Below are positions 16,058-25,042 of a stretch of DNA of 64,000 nt, in pieces. The stretch's first letter is position 1; every line of letters starts with the position of its first letter. A model generated the notes under the pieces. That model saw only the letters and a list, made by a program, of their open reading frames with translations. It made no database searches and was not told the origin of the DNA. Source of the DNA: Mesorhizobium metallidurans STM 2683 (GTDB taxonomy: Bacteria; Pseudomonadota; Alphaproteobacteria; Rhizobiales; Rhizobiaceae); assembly GCF_000350085.1 (NCBI RefSeq), contig NZ_CAUM01000149.1:1-64000 (forward strand), read 5' to 3'. Position numbers and translations under genes: made by a program.

Positions 16058-16954
16058 CTAGAATGACCAGCTTCGAGCCTTGGCTATGATGAAGTCGCGA
16101 AAGACATGCAGCTTCGCCTGATTCTTCATCGCATCGGGATAGGCGAAATAGGTGTCGAAGGACGGCACTTCGGTCTCCGGCAGCAATTGTACCAGGCCTG
16201 AATCCTTGGAGATGACGTAGTCGGGCAGCATGGCGATGCCGGCACCGCCCTGCACCGCGCGCTTGATCGACAATATGTCGTTGATCTGCAGTGTCGGCAC
16301 CCTTTGCCCGCCTTCGAAGTCGCCTACCGTCTCCAGCCAGTTCAGCTCCGACAGATGCGCGGGCACCGGCACGCCGAAGGTTACGATACGATGGCTCTTC
16401 AGCTCGGTGATCGAAGCCGGCTTGCCGAATTTGTTGATATAGGACGGTGCCGCGTAGAGATGGAAATGCACTGTGAACAGGCGGCGCTGGATAAGGTCCG
16501 GCTGTTGCGGCTGGCGCAGCCGGATGGCGCAGTCGGCCTGGCGCATGGTCAGGTCGAGCTCCTCATTCGCCAGGATGAGCTGCAGGTTGACCTCGGGATA
16601 GAGCTCGATGAATTCCTGCACGCGTTCGGTCAGCCAGCCGGCGCCCAGACCCACCGTGGTCGTCACCCTGAGCACGCCGGAGGGCCTGTCCTTGGTCTCG
16701 GTCAGCCGCGACTTGATCGTCTCCAGCTTCATCAGCACGTCATGCGCCGTGCGAAACAGCATCTCGCCCTGCTCGGTCAGCACCAGGCCGCGGGCGTGAC
16801 GATTGAACAGCGGCACGCCGACGTCATGTTCGAGCGCGCTGACCTGCCGCGAGATCGCCGATTGCGACAAATGCAGGGTCTCGGCCGCATGGGTGAACGA
16901 CCCAGCTTCCGCCGCGGCGTGAAACACGCGTAGCTTGTCCCAGTCCAGCGCCAT
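16058..16954 (-). CDS. lsrB: LysR-family regulator LsrB/VtlR
   Basis: This LysR-type regulator has 298 residues: an N-terminal winged helix (FTHAAETLHLSQSAISRQVS) and a periplasmic-binding-like effector domain. The opening MALDWDKLRVFHAAAEAGSF and the position next to trxB and lrp identify it as the LsrB/VtlR orthologue. In Sinorhizobium LsrB is needed for symbiosis and oxidative stress responses; in Brucella VtlR activates an abcR sRNA. The sRNA at 15160-15274 is therefore a probable target. trxB lies 114 bases upstream on the same strand. Confidence 0.88.
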   Translation of the reverse strand: MALDWDKLRVFHAAAEAGSFTHAAETLHLSQSAISRQVSALEHDVGVPLFNRHARGLVLTEQGEMLFRTAHDVLMKLETIKSRLTETKDRPSGVLRVTTTVGLGAGWLTERVQEFIELYPEVNLQLILANEELDLTMRQADCAIRLRQPQQPDLIQRRLFTVHFHLYAAPSYINKFGKPASITELKSHRIVTFGVPVPAHLSELNWLETVGDFEGGQRVPTLQINDILSIKRAVQGGAGIAMLPDYVISKDSGLVQLLPETEVPSFDTYFAYPDAMKNQAKLHVFRDFIIAKARSWSF

Positions 16955-17068
16955 TTTACCCCTCGTGCTTTCTTTGGCGTCTGCTCGTCCTTAGCGGCTG
17001 CCCACTCTTTAGCGTCTGGATGAAAAAACAGGCTTTTGCACGGCTTTTCTCAGCCGCCTCTTGAACTT

Positions 17069-18043
17069 TTACTCCGCCGCTTCGCGGTGAACCTCTATGC
17101 CGGCGAGGTATTTTTCCGCCTCGAGCGCGGCCATGCAGCCAAGCCCTGCCGCGGTCACCGCCTGGCGGTAGATGTCGTCGGTCACGTCGCCGGCTGCGAA
17201 CACGCCCGGCACGTCGGTGCGGGTCGAATCCGGCGCCGTCCACAGATAGCCATTCGGCTTCTGCTTCAGCTTGCCGGCGAACAGCTCGACCGCCGGCGCA
17301 TGGCCGATCGCCACGAACACGCCGTCGACCTTGAGATGCGTCACCTCACCGGTCGCCACATTGCGCAGCTTCAGCCCTTCGACCGACGGCGGCAGCGGCA
17401 TCTTGCCGGGCTGGCCCGTGATCTCGTCGACGATGGTGTCCCAGATGACGCGGACATTGTCCTTCTTGAACAGCCGCTCGCGCAGGATGCGCTCGGCGCG
17501 GAAATCGCTACGCCGGTGAATCACCGTCACGCTCTTTGCCAGGTTGGATAGGTAAAGCGCCTCCTCCACCGCCGAATTGCCGCCACCGATCACCGCGACG
17601 TCCTTGCCGCGATAGAAGAAGCCGTCGCAGGTGGCGCAGGCCGACACGCCGAAGCCCATGAAGGTCTGTTCGCTCGGGATGCCCAGCCATTTCGCCTGCG
17701 CGCCGGTGGCGATGATCAAGGCGTCGGCGGTGTAGGTGGTGCCGGAATCGCCCTTGGCGCGGAACGGCCGCACATTGACGTCGACCTCGGTGACGATGTC
17801 GTTAATGATGTCGGTGCCGACATGCTCGGCCTGTTTGAGCATTTGTTCCATCAGCCACGGACCTTGGATCGGATCGGCGAAGCCCGGATAGTTTTCGACA
17901 TCGGTGGTGATCATCAACTGGCCGCCCTGTTGCAGGCCGGCGACCAGGATCGGCTTCAGCATGGCCCGGGCGGCGTAGATCGCCGCCGTATAGCCGGCCG
18001 GACCGGAGCCGATGATGAGGACGGGTGCGTGCTTGGTGGTCAT
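17069..18043 (-). CDS. trxB: Thioredoxin reductase
   Basis: This flavoenzyme of 324 residues reduces thioredoxin with NADPH in the cytoplasm. FAD binding shows in IGSGPAGYTA (residues 11-20), the redox disulfide in CATC (136-139), NADPH binding in IGGGNSAVE, and the C-terminal FAD segment in GVFAAGDVTD. The length is typical. A hairpin CCGGACGC/GCGTCCGG lies in the leader at 18062-18083. Its neighbours lsrB and lrp are the usual rhizobial context and link it to redox control. Confidence 0.96.
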   Translation of the reverse strand: MTTKHAPVLIIGSGPAGYTAAIYAARAMLKPILVAGLQQGGQLMITTDVENYPGFADPIQGPWLMEQMLKQAEHVGTDIINDIVTEVDVNVRPFRAKGDSGTTYTADALIIATGAQAKWLGIPSEQTFMGFGVSACATCDGFFYRGKDVAVIGGGNSAVEEALYLSNLAKSVTVIHRRSDFRAERILRERLFKKDNVRVIWDTIVDEITGQPGKMPLPPSVEGLKLRNVATGEVTHLKVDGVFVAIGHAPAVELFAGKLKQKPNGYLWTAPDSTRTDVPGVFAAGDVTDDIYRQAVTAAGLGCMAALEAEKYLAGIEVHREAAE

Positions 18044-18294
18044 GGACAGCTTTCACAACAACCGGACGCGAATGGGCGTCCGGCACAGGGAGCGATATCG
18101 CGCCTAATCTAGGTGTTGCAGACGACGCCAGCAAGACGACCTGAGCTTCGTCCCCGGAAAGCTTCGGCGCAAACAGACGATCCATGAACATCTTGCGCGG
18201 TGACTGTGAGAAAATCGCCGATTGAAGCGAGACGCGTAAGTCGTTTAATTGCAAGATCACGAAAGATTCTTGCGCGAAACGCCGAAGGGTATCC

Positions 18295-18771
18295 ATGCCG
18301 CTCAAAGCCGATCTCGACGCCATCGACTGGAAGATCCTGCGCGAGCTTCAGCAGGACGGGCGCATGACCAATGTCGAACTGTCCAGCCGCGTCGGCATTT
18401 CGGCGCCGCCATGCCTGCGCCGCGTCAGGCGGCTGGAAGAGGCCGGCATCATCCGCGGCTATCGCGCGCTGCTCAATGCGCCGGCGCTCGGCATGGACGT
18501 CGTCGCCTTCTGCCTTATCGGCCTGCATCACCAGGCCGACGCCGAGCTCAAGACCTTCGCCGAACGCACGCGCGGCTGGCCAATCGTGCGCGACGCCTGG
18601 ATGGTGTCGGGCGAATCCGACTTCCTGCTGCATTGCGTGGCAAGCGACCTCGGCGCCTTCCAGACCTTCGTCATCGAGGAACTGGCCTCGGCGCCGAATG
18701 TCGATACGGTGCGCACCGCGCTGACCATCCGCCGGGTCAAGGATGAAGGTCTGGTGGCATTCCCGGCTTGA
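18295..18771 (+). CDS. lrp: Lrp/AsnC-family transcriptional regulator
   Basis: This protein of 158 residues has an N-terminal helix-turn-helix (MTNVELSSRVGISAPPCLRR) and a C-terminal RAM/AsnC ligand-binding domain (about residues 70-150). The family senses amino acids and controls their metabolism. It is divergent from trxB across about 250 bases, which probably hold both promoters. Exact targets are unknown; the symbol follows the usual name in this gene cluster. Confidence 0.9.
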   Translation: MPLKADLDAIDWKILRELQQDGRMTNVELSSRVGISAPPCLRRVRRLEEAGIIRGYRALLNAPALGMDVVAFCLIGLHHQADAELKTFAERTRGWPIVRDAWMVSGESDFLLHCVASDLGAFQTFVIEELASAPNVDTVRTALTIRRVKDEGLVAFPA

Positions 18772-18867
18772 TCGCAATGCCAACGGGGAGACGGAGCACG
18801 AACACTCAAAACCAGCAAAAAACAATGACGTAGAGCAGGAACCTGACTCTATCTGGGCGAACCGGGC

Positions 18868-19509
18868 CTACAGCGCCTCGATCGCCGCATGCAAGCCGGC
18901 CAGGTCGTTGCCGTCGCGCAAGCGCATGGTGCTGAATCCGGCCCGATCAGAAGCCTCGCCATCGACCAGCCAGCCCCGCGAAAGACCCGCGCGCCGCCCC
19001 GCCTCCATATCCGCCAGCTTGTCGCCAACGATGAGCGAGCGCGTGAGATCGAGCTGCAAGCGCTTCGCTGCCTCAAGCAGCATGCCCGGATTGGGCTTGC
19101 GCATCGGGTGGTCGGCGATGGCCAGCGGCTCTGTGCCTGCCTCGTGATAGGCGCAGGCAAGCACCATGTCCACGAACGCGCCTCGATCGCGCAGCAGCTC
19201 CAAAACGCGGCCGTTCACCTTGGCGAAAACGTTCCAGTCAAAATACCCGCGCGCGATGCCGGACTGGTTGGTTACCACTACGACCGGGATTCCGGCCCGG
19301 TTGGCAGCAGCGATCGCTGGCGCGATGTCTTCGCACAGCACGATCTCGGCCGGATCGCTGGGATAGTCGGTGTCGACATTGATGGTGCCGTCACGATCGA
19401 GAAACAGCGCCGGCATAGGTTCGGGAAAAACCTTATCGCCGATCCGCTCCACCCACAGACCGGGCTCCAGCAGCGGGTTCGGCGTCACGGCGGCGCCCAT
19501 CTCAGCCAT
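18868..19509 (-). CDS. gmhB: D-glycero-D-manno-heptose 1,7-bisphosphate phosphatase
   Basis: This HAD phosphatase of 213 residues is the third enzyme of ADP-heptose synthesis, removing the 7-phosphate. The nucleophile motif is LFLDRDGTINVD, motif II is VVTNQSG, and motif IV is IVGDKLADMEAG. The family is easily confused with histidinol phosphatase, but the position directly after gmhA decides it. The ATG at 19509 overlaps the gmhA stop by eight bases; an ATG at 19500 is also possible. It is the last gene of the hldE-gmhA-gmhB operon. Confidence 0.9.
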   Translation of the reverse strand: MAEMGAAVTPNPLLEPGLWVERIGDKVFPEPMPALFLDRDGTINVDTDYPSDPAEIVLCEDIAPAIAAANRAGIPVVVVTNQSGIARGYFDWNVFAKVNGRVLELLRDRGAFVDMVLACAYHEAGTEPLAIADHPMRKPNPGMLLEAAKRLQLDLTRSLIVGDKLADMEAGRRAGLSRGWLVDGEASDRAGFSTMRLRDGNDLAGLHAAIEAL

Positions 19510-20074
19510 CGCTGAGGCGCGCTTCGACCATTTCGCACAGATGATGATAGAGGCACAGATGCCCCTGCTGGATGATCGGCGTCGAAGTCGAGGGCACGTT
19601 AAGCAGGATGTCGGAAAGCGGCTTGAGCTTGCCGCCGGTATCGCCGGTCAGGCTGATCACCGTCATGTCCATCATGCGCGCCTGTTCGGCGGCGGCCAGG
19701 ATGCTCGGCGAATTGCCGCTGGTCGAGATGGCGAGCAGCACGGCACCGGCCGCACCATGCGCCTCGACCTGGCGCGAAAACACCGTATCGAAACCGTAGT
19801 CGTTGCCCCAGGCGGTCAGCACCGCTGCATTGGCCGGCAGCGCGATGACATTGTAGGCCTTGCGTTCCTTCAGGAAGCGGCCGACGAGCTCGCCGGCGAT
19901 GTGGATGGCGTCGCTGGCCGAACCGCCATTGCCGGCTATCAGCAATGCCTTCCCCGACGAAAGTGCGGCGACGACGGCGCTCACCGCGCGCTCCATCTCA
20001 CCGGTGAGGTCGCGTTCGACCATCGCCGAGATCGCGGCCGCTGAGCGTGCCAGATAGTTGTTCAGTTCGGACAT
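19502..20074 (-). CDS. gmhA: Sedoheptulose-7-phosphate isomerase
   Basis: This SIS-domain isomerase of 190 residues converts sedoheptulose 7-phosphate to D-glycero-D-manno-heptose 7-phosphate, the first committed step to LPS heptose. The sugar-phosphate loops GNGGSASDA and STSGNSPS are present, with QQGHLCLYH near the end providing the conserved histidine region. GAGG before the ATG at 20074 supports the start. It lies seven bases after hldE in one operon. Confidence 0.94.
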   Translation of the reverse strand: MSELNNYLARSAAAISAMVERDLTGEMERAVSAVVAALSSGKALLIAGNGGSASDAIHIAGELVGRFLKERKAYNVIALPANAAVLTAWGNDYGFDTVFSRQVEAHGAAGAVLLAISTSGNSPSILAAAEQARMMDMTVISLTGDTGGKLKPLSDILLNVPSTSTPIIQQGHLCLYHHLCEMVEARLSDG

Positions 20075-20081
20075 GAATTCC

Positions 20082-21575
20082 TCAATTGGTAATGCCGCCG
20101 GCGCGCAATTTGCCGATGGTGCCGGTGGTGCTCTTGCCGGCGACGAGGTCGACCAGCACCACCCGCCCGCCGGCCTTCTGCACCACATCGGCGCCAACCA
20201 CGGTGCCGACGGTGTAGTCCGCACCCTTGACCAGTATGTCGGGCAGCAAAGCCTCGATTAGCGCCAGCGGCGTATCTTCCTCGAAGACGACGACGGCATC
20301 GACCGAGGCAAGGGCGGCCAGCACACAGGCGCGGTCATGCTCATCGTTGACCGGACGCCCCGGCCCCTTCAGCCGGCGCACCGAGGCGTCGCTGTTGAGG
20401 CCCAGAACCAGCCGGTCGCACTGGCTGCGTGCGGCGTGCAACAGGCTGACATGGCCGGCATGCAATATGTCGAAGCAGCCATTGGTGAAACCGACGCTCA
20501 AGCCCTCGTTCTTCCACGTCGCCACCAGCCTTGCAGCGGCAGCGGCATTGAGGATCGCGCTGTGATGAGCGACCGGCCCGTGCGAGCGAAACAGCGCGCC
20601 GGTCAATTCCTCGACCGTCAACCGCGCGGTGCCGCGCTTTCCCACCACCACGCCGCCCGCGGCATTGGCGAGGGAGGCGGCCATGACGCGGTCTGCGCCT
20701 GCCGCCAGAGCCAATGCAAACGTCGCGATGACGGTGTCGCCGGCGCCGGACACGTCGAACACTTCCCGGGCCTGCGTGGCGATGTGCCGGGCATCCTCCG
20801 CGCCGACGACGCTCATGCCCTTTTCGCTGCGCGTCGCGACGACGTAGTCGAAGCCATGCGCCGCGATCAGCTCACGCGCCGCGGCGACGATCTCATCATC
20901 GGCAAACACTAAGCGTCCGACGGCTTCGCCGAGCTCCTTGCGGTTGGGCGTGATCGCGGTCGCCCCGGCATAGCGCGCATAGTCATGGCCCTTCGGATCG
21001 ACCAGAACCGGCTTGCCCGCCTCACGGCAGATCGAGATCAGCTCGCCGGCCACGCCGTCGTGCAATATGCCCTTGCCGTAATCGGACAGGATGACGATGT
21101 CGGCTTGCGCCAGCGCTGCGCGGAAATGCCGGATCAGCATCGCTCGCTCGGCGTCACTCAGCGACTTGATTTCCTCCTCGTCGAAACGCAGCACCTGCTG
21201 GTTGAGCGCGCTGAAGCGGCTTTTCGACGAGGTCATGCGATCGCGGTCCCGCGCGAGGCCATCGGTCCTGACGCCCAACTCTCCCAGCATGCCTATCAGA
21301 TTGTTGCCCGCATGGTCGTCGCCGATCACCGAAACCGGTATGGCGGCAGCGCCGAGCGAAACGATATTGGAGACGACATTGCCGGCGCCGCCCATAGCCA
21401 GCATCTCGCCGCGCCCATGCAGCACGGGGATCGGCGCTTCCGGTGAAATCCGCTCGATCACGCCGTTGACGAAACGGTCGAGGATGAAGTCGCCGACCAC
21501 CAGCACGGTGACGTCGCCGAACCGCGAAATAGCGCGGTGCAATGGCTCGGGAGAAGGCGGATTGTGCTTGATCAT
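20082..21575 (-). CDS. hldE: Bifunctional heptose-7-phosphate kinase / heptose-1-phosphate adenylyltransferase
   Basis: The protein of 497 residues fuses two enzymes. Residues 1 to about 330 form a PfkB-type kinase, with GGAGNVVSN near the start and the catalytic base in DVSGAGDTV (277-280). Residues from about 355 form a cytidylyltransferase-like domain with NGCFDILHAGHVSLL, containing the HxGH nucleotide motif (372-375). It phosphorylates heptose 7-phosphate at C1 and, after GmhB acts, adds AMP. Both active sites look complete. First gene of the minus-strand heptose operon. Confidence 0.95.
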   Translation of the reverse strand: MIKHNPPSPEPLHRAISRFGDVTVLVVGDFILDRFVNGVIERISPEAPIPVLHGRGEMLAMGGAGNVVSNIVSLGAAAIPVSVIGDDHAGNNLIGMLGELGVRTDGLARDRDRMTSSKSRFSALNQQVLRFDEEEIKSLSDAERAMLIRHFRAALAQADIVILSDYGKGILHDGVAGELISICREAGKPVLVDPKGHDYARYAGATAITPNRKELGEAVGRLVFADDEIVAAARELIAAHGFDYVVATRSEKGMSVVGAEDARHIATQAREVFDVSGAGDTVIATFALALAAGADRVMAASLANAAGGVVVGKRGTARLTVEELTGALFRSHGPVAHHSAILNAAAAARLVATWKNEGLSVGFTNGCFDILHAGHVSLLHAARSQCDRLVLGLNSDASVRRLKGPGRPVNDEHDRACVLAALASVDAVVVFEEDTPLALIEALLPDILVKGADYTVGTVVGADVVQKAGGRVVLVDLVAGKSTTGTIGKLRAGGITN

Positions 21576-21711
21576 GTCATTTGCAACGCGCGGGAAAAGC
21601 CGATCTCAATGCTCTTGGAACCATTCGCCGAGAAAATGAACCGGCTGACCGATCTTTCATGGCGAAGCCGATATACCGCAATTCGCGCCAGCGCAACGGC
21701 GGCTCGCTGTG

Positions 21712-22344
21712 TCAACTTTTCTGCAAGGCCACGTGCACACCGAGCCCGACCAGCACCGCGCCTCCAGCCCGCTGCATCAGGCGCTGCGCGCGGCTCGAAC
21801 GACGCAAGCGGCCGAGAACGGCGCCCGCCAGGAACACACAGACGATATCGGCAGAAGAGAACATCAGGTTGACGATGGTTCCAAGCACGACGAATTGCAG
21901 CCAGACCGGGAGTGCGGCCGATGCATCGATGAATTGCGGCAGGAAGGCCATGAAGAAGATCGCCGTCTTGGGGTTAAGCACCTCGACGGTGATGCTCTCG
22001 AAAAAGGCGCGGCGGGCCGATTTCTGCTCGATGGCGGGCAGTGCCGCGTCGCCGTCCGTCCGCTTGCGGAACAAGGAAACGCCGAGCCAGATCAGGTAGA
22101 GCGCGCCGATGAGCTTGACCGCCATGTAGAGCGGCGACACGGCGTGGAACAGCACGGAGAGCCCGGCAGCAGCCGCAAAAACATGCACATAGCCGCCGAG
22201 ATGGATGCCGAATGCCGCCGTCAGCCCGGACCAGCGGCCGCGCGCCATGGTCTGCGCGGCGGCGTAAAGCATGGCCGGGCCGGGGATATAGGCGAAAATC
22301 GCGGTGGTGGCGAAGAAGGCGATAAGCAGTTCGGTCGACGGCAT
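21712..22344 (-). CDS. LysE-family amino-acid/threonine exporter
   Basis: This inner-membrane protein has 210 residues and about six hydrophobic helices. The family blocks IPGPAMLYAAAQTMARGR, IGALYLIWLGVSLFR and LNPKTAIFFMAFLPQF are all present. It would export an amino acid or related metabolite; the substrate cannot be read. The ATG at 22344 starts the first helix directly. It lies 136 bases before the hldE start on the same strand, so it could be read with the heptose operon, but nothing links it functionally. Confidence 0.9.
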   Translation of the reverse strand: MPSTELLIAFFATTAIFAYIPGPAMLYAAAQTMARGRWSGLTAAFGIHLGGYVHVFAAAAGLSVLFHAVSPLYMAVKLIGALYLIWLGVSLFRKRTDGDAALPAIEQKSARRAFFESITVEVLNPKTAIFFMAFLPQFIDASAALPVWLQFVVLGTIVNLMFSSADIVCVFLAGAVLGRLRRSSRAQRLMQRAGGAVLVGLGVHVALQKS

Positions 22345-22405
22345 TCTTTTGTCCCTCGCGATCGGCCGAGCCGGCAAGCACCGACTGAGCGGAAGCTTTG
22401 CGGCG

Positions 22406-22873
22406 TCACTGTGGCGGCCGTCCCGCAGCCGCTGATAGTGTCACGGTAATTTGCAGGCCCTCGGAAGGCGCGGGGTTCCCTAGCCTGTCCCACGCTTCTT
22501 TGTACTGAGATAGCGCATAGGATTTGGGCTGCAACCAATACGACACCTTGCCACTACCATTGACTCCGCGGTGGGCTGCGGCTTTCACTTCCTCCATCGT
22601 GAGGACATAGCACGTTGGCGCTGCGGTGTTTGCATTGATGGTCACGACCCACCAATATGAACGGAGGTTGTCCAGAGAAGTGCCAAGCGGCACCGGGTTT
22701 TTCTTCGAGAGTGCCTTTGACTGAATAGGCAGGACACGACTCTCGTCGTCAGTTGCCGCATACAGGTCGGCACCTCTTGCGTTACGCACAGTAGGCATAA
22801 CATGCCAACCCCGGCGAGATAACTCCCGTGCTACATGGTACAGACCAGCGTTGCCGGTTAGCTGATGCCGCAT
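22406..22873 (-). CDS. Orphan PD-(D/E)XK-like protein
   Basis: The product has 155 residues. RRGWHVMPTVRNARGADL followed by RVLPIQSKAL fits the PD-(D/E)XK nuclease pattern of helix, Asp on one strand and Q-x-K on the next, as in Holliday-junction-resolvase-like folds. The C-terminal VSYWLQPKSY and KEAWDRLG recur in scattered proteins of this type. By eye its GC content (roughly 55%) is lower than its neighbours, suggesting transfer. There is no methylase or helicase partner. DNA cleavage is inferred, not shown. Confidence 0.62.
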   Translation of the reverse strand: MRHQLTGNAGLYHVARELSRRGWHVMPTVRNARGADLYAATDDESRVLPIQSKALSKKNPVPLGTSLDNLRSYWWVVTINANTAAPTCYVLTMEEVKAAAHRGVNGSGKVSYWLQPKSYALSQYKEAWDRLGNPAPSEGLQITVTLSAAAGRPPQ

Positions 22874-23111
22874 CGACAGGATTCCTATTCCAGTTAAGCT
22901 ACCTGCTTCTTACACGGCCCACGCTTCCCCGGCTTCAGGGTTGTCTATACCACTAAGCGTAAAGGCGTTTCCGCCCTGCCATCAAACGGGATATGCGGAA
23001 GTGCCAATTTCAAACTGAGACATTGCCCGGCCGTCTGCTTTATCGACAGCCCTGCCGGCCTCCCCTATAAGGGCCGGAATCGGCAAGTGAAACGCGTATC
23101 AGGGCCAACAC

Positions 23112-24062
23112 ATGATCATCGTCACGGGCGGTGCCGGCATGATCGGCTCCAACATCGTCGCAGCGCTCAATACCGAGGGCCAAAACGACATTCTGGTCGT
23201 CGACGATCTCACCGACGGCCACAAGATCGCCAATCTCGCCGATCTCCAGATCGCCGACTATCTCGACAAGGACGATTTCTTGGCCCGGCTGGAGGCTGGA
23301 GGCCTGGGTCGCATCGAAACCATCTTTCACCAGGGTGCCTGCTCGACCACCACGGAGTGGAACGGCAGGTTCATGATGGAGGTGAACTACACCTGGTCGA
23401 AACGGCTGCTGCATGCCTGCCTCGCGCTGCGGGTGCCCTTTCTCTATGCCTCCTCGGCCTCCGTCTATGGCGCCGGCGCCGAGTTTCGCGAGGAGCCGCA
23501 ATGCGAGCAACCGCTCAACGTCTATGCCTATTCCAAGAAGCTGTTCGACGACTACGTCAGGCGCACCGTCTTCGATACCGATCATTCGCAGGTGGCGGGC
23601 CTGCGTTACTTCAACGTCTATGGCCCGCGCGAGGCGCACAAGGGCGCCATGGCCTCGGTCGCCTTCCATCTGTTCAACCAGGTCCGGCAGGGACAGAACC
23701 CGAAGCTGTTCGGCGCCTATGACGGTTTCGGACCCGGCGAGCAGAGCCGCGACTTCATCCATGTCGGCGATGTCGCCGACGTCAATCTGTGGCTGTGGAA
23801 GCGTGGCTCGAGCGGCATCTTCAATTGCGGCACCGGCCGGGCGCAGCCGTTCCGCGCGATTGCCGAAACGGTGATCGACACGCTGGGCCAAGGGCAGATC
23901 GAGTTCATCGACTTCCCCGACCACCTCAAGGGCAGCTACCAGAGTTTTACGCAAGCTGATATGTCCCGGTTGCGCGCAGCCGGCTACAATGGCCAATTTC
24001 GCACAGTGGAAACCGGCGTCAGAGACTATGTCGAATGGCTGAAAGCCCAACGATCCTCGTGA
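23112..24062 (+). CDS. hldD: ADP-L-glycero-D-manno-heptose-6-epimerase
   Basis: This short-chain dehydrogenase/epimerase of 316 residues makes the last change to the LPS heptose donor, epimerising C6 with bound NADP. The dinucleotide motif TGGAGMIG (5-12), the YxxxK pair at Tyr138-Lys142 and the serine-rich SSASVYG are as in RfaD/HldD. Length is typical. Its last 28 bases overlap waaF, so hldD, waaF and waaC are one translationally coupled plus-strand operon. Confidence 0.95.
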   Translation: MIIVTGGAGMIGSNIVAALNTEGQNDILVVDDLTDGHKIANLADLQIADYLDKDDFLARLEAGGLGRIETIFHQGACSTTTEWNGRFMMEVNYTWSKRLLHACLALRVPFLYASSASVYGAGAEFREEPQCEQPLNVYAYSKKLFDDYVRRTVFDTDHSQVAGLRYFNVYGPREAHKGAMASVAFHLFNQVRQGQNPKLFGAYDGFGPGEQSRDFIHVGDVADVNLWLWKRGSSGIFNCGTGRAQPFRAIAETVIDTLGQGQIEFIDFPDHLKGSYQSFTQADMSRLRAAGYNGQFRTVETGVRDYVEWLKAQRSS

Positions 24063-25042
24063 TCGGCCCACGCTGGGTGGGCGACATGGTCATGGCGCAG
24101 TGCCTGTTTTCGGCGCTGAAAGAGCTTCACCCGAATGCCGCGATCGATGTGCTGGCGCCGGCATGGGCGGCGCCACTGGTCGCACGCATGCCCGAGATAC
24201 GCCAGCAGATCGATTTGCCGCTGAAATCCGGCGCTCTGGAGTTCCGCATCCGCCATCGCTTCGGCCGGCTGCTGCGTGGCCGCTACGACATCGCCTATGT
24301 CATGCCGGGAAGCTGGAAATCGGCCCTGATCCCGTACTTTGCCCGCATTCCGCGCCGTGTCGGCAATTTGCGCGAAATGCGCTACGGCTTGTTGACCGAT
24401 ATCGTGCCATTGCCCGACGCCGGGAAGCGACGCACGGCGCAGTCCTATTTCAACCTCGCCCAGGGCGGTACATTCCGCGCTCCAAGGCTAACCGTCGACG
24501 CAGCCAACCAGGCGACATTGCTGACCCGATTCGGGTTGGAAGCGAAGAAATTCGCAGCACTTATGCCCGGCGCCGAATTCGGTCCGGCCAAGCGCTGGCC
24601 CAGCGAACACTATGCCGGCCTTGCCCGTGACTTCATGGGCAGAGGTTTCAAAGTCGCACTGTTCGGATCGAAGAACGACGCCAACGTGACGGCGGAAATC
24701 GCCGCGCTGGCGCCAGGCGCTGTCGACCTCGCCGGCAAGACGCGGCTGGAAGACGCCATCGACCTGATATCGGCCGCCAGGCTCGCCGTGTCGAACGACA
24801 GCGGGCTGATGCACGTCGCCGCCGCGGTCGGCACGCCGATCGTTGCGGTCTACGGCTCGACCTCGCCTGAGAACACGCCGCCGCTGGCTGAGCGGCGTGA
24901 ACTGGTCTGGCTCGGCCTGTACTGTTCGCCGTGCCACAAGAAGGTCTGCCCGCTCGGCCATCTCAACTGCCTGAAGACGCTCAAGGTCGCACGGGTCGCG
25001 GCGGCAGCGGATCGGTTGCTGGAAATACCGGCCGCCGCATGA
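24035..25042 (+). CDS. waaF: ADP-heptose:LPS heptosyltransferase II
   Basis: This glycosyltransferase family 9 enzyme of 335 residues adds a heptose to the LPS inner core on the cytoplasmic face. GPRWVGDMVMAQCLF at the N terminus and the donor-binding SNDSGLMHVAAAVGTP with YGSTSPENTPP are family signatures; the cysteine-rich CSPCHKKVCPLGHLNC tail is typical of WaaF. It overlaps hldD by 28 bases and waaC by four. Assignment as II and not I rests on that tail and gene order. Confidence 0.92.
   Translation: MAESPTILVIGPRWVGDMVMAQCLFSALKELHPNAAIDVLAPAWAAPLVARMPEIRQQIDLPLKSGALEFRIRHRFGRLLRGRYDIAYVMPGSWKSALIPYFARIPRRVGNLREMRYGLLTDIVPLPDAGKRRTAQSYFNLAQGGTFRAPRLTVDAANQATLLTRFGLEAKKFAALMPGAEFGPAKRWPSEHYAGLARDFMGRGFKVALFGSKNDANVTAEIAALAPGAVDLAGKTRLEDAIDLISAARLAVSNDSGLMHVAAAVGTPIVAVYGSTSPENTPPLAERRELVWLGLYCSPCHKKVCPLGHLNCLKTLKVARVAAAADRLLEIPAAA

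Noticed and set aside
23040..24071. 343-residue minus-strand frame antisense to hldD
   Set aside because: Shadow of a firm gene in GC-rich DNA; no ribosome site or domain.
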